Origin: Burkholderiales bacterium
GTDB taxonomy: Bacteria > Pseudomonadota > Gammaproteobacteria > Burkholderiales > Casimicrobiaceae
NCBI GenBank assembly: GCA_031283405.1
Contig: JAITBX010000038.1
Coordinates: forward strand, 1 to 9,828
Length of the DNA: 9,828 nucleotides
Direction of reading: 5' to 3'
Under the pieces are notes generated by a model. The model was not told the DNA's origin, did not search any database, and saw nothing but the letters and a program-made list of their open reading frames with translations. Positions 5,453-9,828 of the stretch are shown here, piece by piece. The position numbers and the translations under genes are program-made. Within the stretch, counting starts at the first letter, position 1; the number at the start of each line of letters is the position of its first letter.

Positions 5453-6397
5453 TCAGGATCGTTTGCGGGTACGCTGGATGGCCAACAACACACCACCGAT
5501 AAGCAATGCGATTCCCAGCAACTCCAAAGCTGGCGGCATGCGGCGGGACCAGGCGAAACCATAGATCAACCCGGCAATCGTCTGGACCACGGCGAGTTGC
5601 CCCGAGATGGAGATTGGAACTGACTCGGAAGCGCGATTCCAAAGCACCGTGCCGACCCAGGAGACAAGCACTCCCAGCGCCAACGCACCCAGCAGCAGAG
5701 GGAGGATATTGTCGACCCCACCGAGGTGCACCGAGCTGGAGACGGCGGCGACCGGCAGAGCGACCAGGGACAGGACCAGCGCACCCACCCCCATGAGTGT
5801 GGTCCACGTAGACGAGGAGATTTCTGGGTGTTTGCGCAGAAAGCCTGCGTTGGCCACCGCGTACGAGGTCCACAGAACCAGCGCCACCAACGTCGAAGAG
5901 ATACCGATCACCCAGTTCAAGCCGAAGTGGACGCTCAGGGCGCTGTCCAAGCGCCCCTCCATGACGTTGACCAAGATCAGCCCGACGGTGATGAAGCCGA
6001 GCGGGACCAGCAGGTGAGAGAACGGGAACTCCCTACGGATCCAGTTGCCAGTCAGCGCGACGGTCACCGGTAGGGTACCGATGATCGCTGTGGCAATGGG
6101 TGCCCCCGCGTACTTGATCCCCTGAACCAGGAAGAAGTAGTAGCCCAAGTGCCCGGTGAACGCGAACACCAGAGCAGTACCCCACACCCGCCAGTTCAGG
6201 CCGCGCACTCCGGCGCCGCGTCGGGCGATCAAGATGCTGATGGACAGCACACCGAAGACCAAATACCGGCCCAAGGCGAGAGCCACCGAATCTGATCCGG
6301 GCAGCAGTACCGGAATCAGGAACGCCAATCCCCAAATCAGGTTGGCGCTCAAACCGCACAAGATTCCAATGAATGTTCGAGAAGGTTGAATAGGCAT
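5453..6397 (-). CDS. EamA/DMT-superfamily transporter
   Basis: 314 residues from the ATG at 6397, rich in hydrophobic helices; about ten membrane segments are expected for this drug/metabolite transporter family, arranged as two EamA repeats. Typical elements are GLSANLIWGLAFLIP at the first helix, YYFFLVQGIKYAGAPIATAI with IGTLPVTVALTGNW at helices 3-4, and a second-half counterpart VGTVLWNRASESVPISISG followed by AVVQTIAGLIYGF. The substrate cannot be predicted. The frame is open to a GTG at 6424, but neither start has a clear ribosome site. Codon choice looks unlike the neighbours and the upstream region is extremely AT-rich, so recent acquisition is likely. It is encoded in the same direction as rarA and the second nuclease but 184 bases from the latter, so probably separately transcribed. 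Confidence 0.9.
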   Translation of the reverse strand: MPIQPSRTFIGILCGLSANLIWGLAFLIPVLLPGSDSVALALGRYLVFGVLSISILIARRGAGVRGLNWRVWGTALVFAFTGHLGYYFFLVQGIKYAGAPIATAIIGTLPVTVALTGNWIRREFPFSHLLVPLGFITVGLILVNVMEGRLDSALSVHFGLNWVIGISSTLVALVLWTSYAVANAGFLRKHPEISSSTWTTLMGVGALVLSLVALPVAAVSSSVHLGGVDNILPLLLGALALGVLVSWVGTVLWNRASESVPISISGQLAVVQTIAGLIYGFAWSRRMPPALELLGIALLIGGVLLAIQRTRKRS

Positions 6398-6405
6398 GTC
6401 AGGGT

Positions 6406-6468
6406 TTACTGGTTTGTAATACACATAATAAAGGCAATATCTGACAAGCTATAAACAATAAATCTCAT
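6406..6468 (-). CDS. Possible 20-residue upstream ORF before the transporter
   Basis: ATG at 6468 is preceded by AAGG seven bases upstream and opens 20 codons (MRFIVYSLSDIAFIMCITNQ) ending in TAA, eight bases before the transporter ATG. Hydrophobic and with a better ribosome site than the transporter itself, it could be a leader peptide whose translation is coupled to the transporter. It is equally possible that it is chance in AT-rich DNA. Confidence 0.3.
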   Translation of the reverse strand: MRFIVYSLSDIAFIMCITNQ

Positions 6469-6520
6469 TTCTTTACCTTACAGCGAAAGTCCTTTAACGA
6501 ACATAAAAATAATCAAAAAC
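6421..6520. other. Very AT-rich patch upstream of the transporter
   Basis: Only 28 of these 100 bases are G or C, far below both flanks. I found no clean -35/-10 pair with correct spacing on the minus strand, although several TATA-like stretches exist. The composition is consistent with a promoter region that came in with the transporter gene. The rest of the 184-base gap to the nuclease shows nothing else recognisable. Confidence 0.8.
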
Positions 6521-6580
6521 CCCACGTTCCCGAAGAATGTTGACACCAATAGCAATCAACCCCATCCCACCGATGAAAGT

Positions 6581-7228
6581 TCATGTAGTTGCGGTTGAGC
6601 GCAAGCGAAACCTATCCTCGGGCTTGCCTCCGTTCTTCGTATTTTCTTTTCTCCGGTATTCCCACGGTGGCACCGGATTTTTCTGTGCCCACAGTCCGCG
6701 CTTTGCGCGTTGCGCTTCTTTCTGTAACGCGTACAAGCTGCGATCTGTGGCGTACCGCTCATAAACCCACGCCATGCCACGGCGCACTTGTTCGGCGCCG
6801 GCATCCGCGCCGTTGCAATACACGCGAGCGAGAGTGCGTCCGTATTCGTCCGGATTTTTCTGCCGCTTGAGGGTGGCTTGTTTGCCGTAGCACATCCCTG
6901 ACAACGATTCTTTTGCTCGTCGGCCAAAAGGTTGCCCCATTTCCGGCGCGTCGATTTCCGTCAGGCGTATCCGCTCCGCCGGTTTTTTTCCGCACCGCGC
7001 CGTCAGCGTGTCGCCGTCGGCGATACCGACAACTTTACAGGGCACGGCAGTGTCGGCAAAAGATGCGACCGGCAGAAAGAGCAAAAACAGCGGGATTAAA
7101 AACAGTCTGCGCAGAATGACGCGAAATAAATCCGCGACGGATAGCCGAGCGCAAGCGAAACCCTGTTTATGAATTCGCGGCCTGTGAAGGCTTGTATTCG
7201 GGAAAAACATAAGATCGTCTGCTTTCAT
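6581..7228 (-). CDS. Secreted thermonuclease (staphylococcal nuclease family), copy 2
   Basis: Paralogue of the nuclease at 4260-4781; the mature domains agree at roughly four of five residues by eye. The key parts are kept: IADGDTL, ERIRLTEIDAPE (catalytic Arg and Glu), GRTLARV (second catalytic Arg) and AEQVRRGMAWVY. A hydrophobic export segment LFLIPLFLLFLPVASFA is present. The start is uncertain: no ATG, GTG or TTG lies just before that segment. I give the ATG at 7228; 7210 (ATG) and 7264 (GTG) are alternatives, none with a good ribosome site, and each leaves an unusual N-terminal extension. Both the extension and the last ten residues (RFRLRSTATT) are encoded by copies of one 16-base repeat. 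It follows rarA by about 55 bases in the same direction. Confidence 0.85.
   Translation of the reverse strand: MKADDLMFFPNTSLHRPRIHKQGFACARLSVADLFRVILRRLFLIPLFLLFLPVASFADTAVPCKVVGIADGDTLTARCGKKPAERIRLTEIDAPEMGQPFGRRAKESLSGMCYGKQATLKRQKNPDEYGRTLARVYCNGADAGAEQVRRGMAWVYERYATDRSLYALQKEAQRAKRGLWAQKNPVPPWEYRRKENTKNGGKPEDRFRLRSTATT
6584..6612. repeat. Dispersed repeat forming the 3' end of nuclease copy 2
   Basis: TGTAGTTGCGGTTGAGCGCA followed by AGCGAAACC. The 16 bases GAGCGCAAGCGAAACC at 6597-6612 recur exactly at 7147-7162. The form matches the scattered TGTAGGTTGGGTTGAGCGCA-type intergenic repeat I know from proteobacteria. It supplies the last ten codons of the nuclease. Confidence 0.6.
7138..7162. 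repeat. Second copy of the 16-base repeat, in the 5' end of nuclease copy 2
   Basis: GAGCGCAAGCGAAACC at 7147-7162 is an exact direct repeat of 6597-6612, 550 bases away, so the nuclease body sits between the two. It is read as part of the doubtful N-terminal extension (GFACARLS). Confidence 0.6.
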
Positions 7229-7283
7229 ACAAGGAGCCGTAGTTAAGCCGCCCTGAATTACCACTATAAATTATTGCCCGGTA

Positions 7284-8636
7284 TTATTTCTTGCCGCTCG
7301 TCGTTTGCCGTTTGTTTCCCGCTTCCCGATCCCGCCGTCGCAGTTCCGCGAGTTTTTCGGCGATTTTTGCTTCGAGCCCGCGCGATGTCGGTCGATACCA
7401 GTTGGGTTCTTCCATGTCGTCCGGCAGATAAGTTTCGCCCGCCGCGTAGGCGTCTTCCTCATTGTGGGCGTACCGGTATTCGTCGCCGTAGCCCAGTTCT
7501 TTCATCAGCCGCGTCGGCGCGTTGCGCAAACGCATCGGCACCGGCCTTGATTTGTCGTTACGAATGAATGCGCGCGCCGCGCTGTACGCCGTATAACCGG
7601 CATTGCTTTTCGGCGCGACCGACAAATAAATCACGGCTTGCACCAACGCCAATTCTCCTTCGGGCGACCCGAGGCGTTCGTATGTTTCGGCGGCAGCGTT
7701 GACGATCTGCGTCGCGCGCGGATCGGCCAGCCCGATGTCTTCCCACGCCATTCGGACGATGCGCCGCGCCAGATAACGCGGATCGGCGCCGCCGTCGAGC
7801 ATCCGGCACAACCAGTACAGCGCTGCGTCGGGATGCGAACCGCGCACCGATTTGTGCAAGGCCGAAATCTGGTCGTAAAACGCTTCGCCGCCTTTGTCGA
7901 ACTGCCGCAACGAACGCGCCAGCGCCGATTCGACGAACGCCACATCGAGCGCAGCCGGTTTCTCCTGCCGCGCCGCATCTTCAAGCGCAACGCTCAACTG
8001 TTCGACGAGATTGATGAGCCGCCGCCCGTCGCCGTCGGCGTAAGCGATCAACGTTTGCCGCACTTCTTCCGACAGCACATGATCCGGCAGCGCCGCCGCC
8101 AACGCGCGGTCGAGCAACTGCGAAAGTTCATCGGCGGAAAGCGGCTGTAAGACGTAAACGGTCGAGCGCGACAACAACGCGCCGATCACTTCAAACGACG
8201 GATTTTCCGTCGTCGCGCCGATGAACGTGAACAGTCCGCGTTCGACGTGCGGCAAAAAGGCGTCTTGCTGTGCTTTGTTGAAACGGTGTACTTCATCGAC
8301 GAACAAAATCGTCGAGCGCTCCATCTGCGCTTGAGCGTTCTCGGCCTTAACCACAGCATCGCGGATGTCTTTGACGCCGGACAACACCGCCGATAACGCA
8401 ATAAATTCGGCGTGAAACGCTTCCGCCATCAACCGCGCCAACGTTGTCTTGCCGACGCCCGGCGGCCCCCACAAAATCATCGAGTGCGGCTTGCCCGAAT
8501 GAAACGCCGTTGCCAGCGGCTTGCCCGCCCCCAACAAATGCCGTTGCCCGATCACTTCGTCGAGCGTTTTCGGACGCAAGCGTTCGGCCAGCGGTTGCGA
8601 CGCTTCCGGCACTTTGACGGTGAAAAGATCGCTCAT
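7284..8636 (-). CDS. rarA: Replication-associated recombination protein A (AAA+ ATPase)
   Basis: 450 residues, full family length; also called MgsA. A clamp-loader-like AAA+ ATPase that works at stalled replication forks with SSB and recombination proteins in the cytoplasm. The N-terminus PLAERLRPKTLDEVIGQRHL (residues 15-34) is the usual family opening. Walker A is GPPGVGKTT (57-65), Walker B is LFVDEVHRFN (111-120), sensor 1 is FIGATTENPSF (138-148), and ALLSRSTVY (153-161) carries the conserved arginine. The C-terminal oligomerisation domain includes RGSHPDAALYWL and RYLARRIVRMAWEDIGLADP. ATG at 8636; no strong ribosome site is seen. The CobD-like gene is upstream in the same direction, but a 247-base repeat-rich gap separates them. 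Confidence 0.97.
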   Translation of the reverse strand: MSDLFTVKVPEASQPLAERLRPKTLDEVIGQRHLLGAGKPLATAFHSGKPHSMILWGPPGVGKTTLARLMAEAFHAEFIALSAVLSGVKDIRDAVVKAENAQAQMERSTILFVDEVHRFNKAQQDAFLPHVERGLFTFIGATTENPSFEVIGALLSRSTVYVLQPLSADELSQLLDRALAAALPDHVLSEEVRQTLIAYADGDGRRLINLVEQLSVALEDAARQEKPAALDVAFVESALARSLRQFDKGGEAFYDQISALHKSVRGSHPDAALYWLCRMLDGGADPRYLARRIVRMAWEDIGLADPRATQIVNAAAETYERLGSPEGELALVQAVIYLSVAPKSNAGYTAYSAARAFIRNDKSRPVPMRLRNAPTRLMKELGYGDEYRYAHNEEDAYAAGETYLPDDMEEPNWYRPTSRGLEAKIAEKLAELRRRDREAGNKRQTTSGKK

Positions 8637-8686
8637 GGTTTCAGAATCATTTATAACGTTTTTGATTCAAATCTGCACATTCTTTC

Positions 8687-8820
8687 CCCTCTCCCGCTTG
8701 CGGGAGAGGGTGCCCCGAAGGAGCGGGAGAGGGTGTAGGTGCCGACCGCAAAGATTCGGGCGACCACAGGTCGCCCCTACGCCCTCTCCCCCACCCCTCT
8801 CCCACAAGTGGAAGAGGGGA
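8687..8820. repeat. Mosaic of intergenic hairpin repeats
   Basis: Three hairpins in a row. First, CCCTCTCCCGC (8687-8697) and GCGGGAGAGGG (8700-8710) are perfect inverse copies, the second arm recurring exactly at 8723-8733. Second, GGGCGACC-ACA-GGTCGCCC (8758-8776) is a perfect eight-base stem. Third, CCCCTCTCCCAC and GTGGAAGAGGGG (8794-8819) pair with one mismatch. All three are of kinds I know as dispersed proteobacterial intergenic repeats. They fill most of the gap between the CobD-like gene and rarA and could act as a transcription attenuator between them; no T-run follows, so a simple terminator is not supported. Confidence 0.8.
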
Positions 8821-8883
8821 GTTGTATCCACTTGGAGCGATTCCACAGATGCACACGGCGCAGTGACTTGTTCAGAACGCTGC

Positions 8884-9828
8884 TTACGTCCACACCTTCG
8901 CCCAGTACGCGATCGTCAGCAACAACACCAGCCCCAACCAAAACAGCAGCGCCCGCCACACCAACCCGATCGACGACGGCAAGACGCCGGGCGTTACCAG
9001 CATGCCTTCGGGTGGCGGCCCCAATTTTTCTTCAAGCGTTTCTTCGGGACTGGCCGTTTTTACCACAGGTTCGGCAATAATTTCTGCCGCGATTTCAACA
9101 GGCGTTTCCGTCGGCGCTTCGGCAGCTTCCGGCTCAGACTCCGGTTTCGCGGCGCTACTCGCTGCCGCCCGCCGTGTCCACGTCAATCCCAGCGCACCGT
9201 AAGCAGCAGCCAGCAAAATATTTTCATTGGTCGAGTTGTCGAAGGCCGCATCGTCGTTGCGCTGCGCGCGCCATTGGTAAATGGCGTCCTCGAAATCGCC
9301 GACAACGGCAAACGACAACGCCAAAAGGCGTATCGGCAGCCAGTCCAGAACGAACATGAGCCAACGCGCCACTCTGCCCAATTCGGCACGCGCCGACGTC
9401 AACACGGTGATGTCCTCGCCGGCGGGGCTTTCGCTCCACTCACGCACCACCAGCGTCAGCATCCAGTAAAGCGCCGCGCCGGTCGGCCCGAAGATCAGGA
9501 ACCAGAACACCACGCCGAAAACACAGCGGTACGCCGCCAGCGCCCCGACTTCGATGACGCGCTGGGCGATCTCGTCAGAGCCGAGCGTCAGACTGTCGCC
9601 GCCCTGCCAGCCGTGCAGCGCCCGCCGCGCCGTTGACAAATCGCCGTTTTGCAGATTCTCGGTGATCTCGGTGACAGCATGGCTGAAACGGCGAAAGCCC
9701 ATCAGCACATAGAGCGCCAGAAAGCCCCAGACCAGCATCAAAGGCCGAATCAGCATTGAAGACCAAGCCTGCATCAGCAACACATCCACCGCAATCACCG
9801 GCAACGCCGGCAACAGCGCCGCCGCCGC
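8884..9828 (-). CDS. CobD/CbiB/AmpE-like membrane protein (5' end beyond right edge)
   Basis: Integral membrane protein of the CobD/CbiB-AmpE superfamily, in the version often annotated 'CobD/CbiB family protein' in betaproteobacteria; whether it acts in cobalamin assembly or beta-lactamase regulation is not shown here. The frame is open to the window edge (AAAALLPALPVIAVDVLL), so the true start and perhaps 80 residues lie outside; the TTG at 9813 is not a credible start. Seen in order: a helix ending LYVLMGFRRFSHAVTEI, a cytoplasmic segment with RRALHGWQG, YRCVFGVVFWFLIFGPTGAALYW, the family motif VVGDFEDAIYQWRAQ, then an Ala/Glu/Pro-rich linker (9004-9165) and a last helix near VWRALLFWLGLVLLLTIAYW. 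No cobalamin genes are nearby. Confidence 0.85.
   Translation of the reverse strand, partial: AAAALLPALPVIAVDVLLMQAWSSMLIRPLMLVWGFLALYVLMGFRRFSHAVTEITENLQNGDLSTARRALHGWQGGDSLTLGSDEIAQRVIEVGALAAYRCVFGVVFWFLIFGPTGAALYWMLTLVVREWSESPAGEDITVLTSARAELGRVARWLMFVLDWLPIRLLALSFAVVGDFEDAIYQWRAQRNDDAAFDNSTNENILLAAAYGALGLTWTRRAAASSAAKPESEPEAAEAPTETPVEIAAEIIAEPVVKTASPEETLEEKLGPPPEGMLVTPGVLPSSIGLVWRALLFWLGLVLLLTIAYWAKVWT
9004..9165 (-). other. Ala/Glu/Pro-rich linker in the CobD-like protein
   Basis: About 54 codons between the conserved GALGLTWT region and the final membrane helix encode a low-complexity acidic stretch (AAKPESEPEAAEAPTETP and similar). Family members I recall have a short link here. Probably disordered. 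Confidence 0.7.

Noticed and set aside
8521..9636. 371-codon plus-strand frame
   Set aside because: It crosses the rarA start, the hairpin repeats and the antisense of the CobD-like gene; composition is Arg/Gln/Pro-rich shadow coding.
1..9828. CRISPR array, riboswitch, rRNA, toxin-antitoxin or phage genes
   Set aside because: No regularly spaced repeats, known leader motifs or recognisable proteins of these kinds were seen on either strand.

Overview
The window reads as ordinary bacterial chromosome, most likely from a betaproteobacterium. Three things suggest this, all from memory of families rather than a search: rnr (RNase R) next to a tRNA-Leu gene, a CobD/CbiB-like membrane protein of the type common in that class, and several intergenic palindromic repeats of proteobacterial style. 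Base composition is moderately GC-rich except for a very AT-rich patch near 6421-6520 (28 G/C in 100 bases, counted by hand).

Layout. 1-1409 (minus): 5' two-thirds of rnr, running off the left edge, with an unusual Ala/Lys/Thr-rich insert in the catalytic domain. 1427-1816: a consensus-like sigma70 promoter driving tRNA-Leu(CAG) and tRNA-Pro(GGG), then a convergent tRNA-Ser(GGA). 1878-1989: a possible promoter with a palindrome in its spacer, and a long imperfect inverted repeat. 2002-3320 (plus): a small two-helix membrane protein overlapping a family-2 glycosyltransferase by one base. 3460-5203 (minus): a tight three-gene operon (unknown PH-like protein, secreted staphylococcal-nuclease-type enzyme, zinc-ribbon methyltransferase) with 4-base and 1-base overlaps. 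5242-5370 (plus): a broken copy of the glycosyltransferase 3' end. 5453-6397 (minus): an EamA/DMT transporter that looks imported. 6581-7228 (minus): a second nuclease paralogous to the first, both ends lying in dispersed-repeat sequence. 7284-8636 (minus): rarA/mgsA. 8687-8820: a mosaic of intergenic hairpin repeats. 8884-9828 (minus): CobD/CbiB/AmpE-like membrane protein, cut by the right edge.

How it fits together. rnr, the tRNAs, rarA and the CobD-like gene are core housekeeping genes. Between the tRNAs and rarA lies a plastic stretch (about 2.0-7.2 kb) holding envelope/glycan-type genes, a duplicated secreted nuclease, a glycosyltransferase fragment and a probably imported transporter, punctuated by short dispersed repeats at several gene ends. 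I see no transposase, integrase, CRISPR array, phage gene or toxin-antitoxin pair. The best candidate for something undescribed is the translationally coupled PH-like/nuclease/methyltransferase operon; its function as a unit is unknown.
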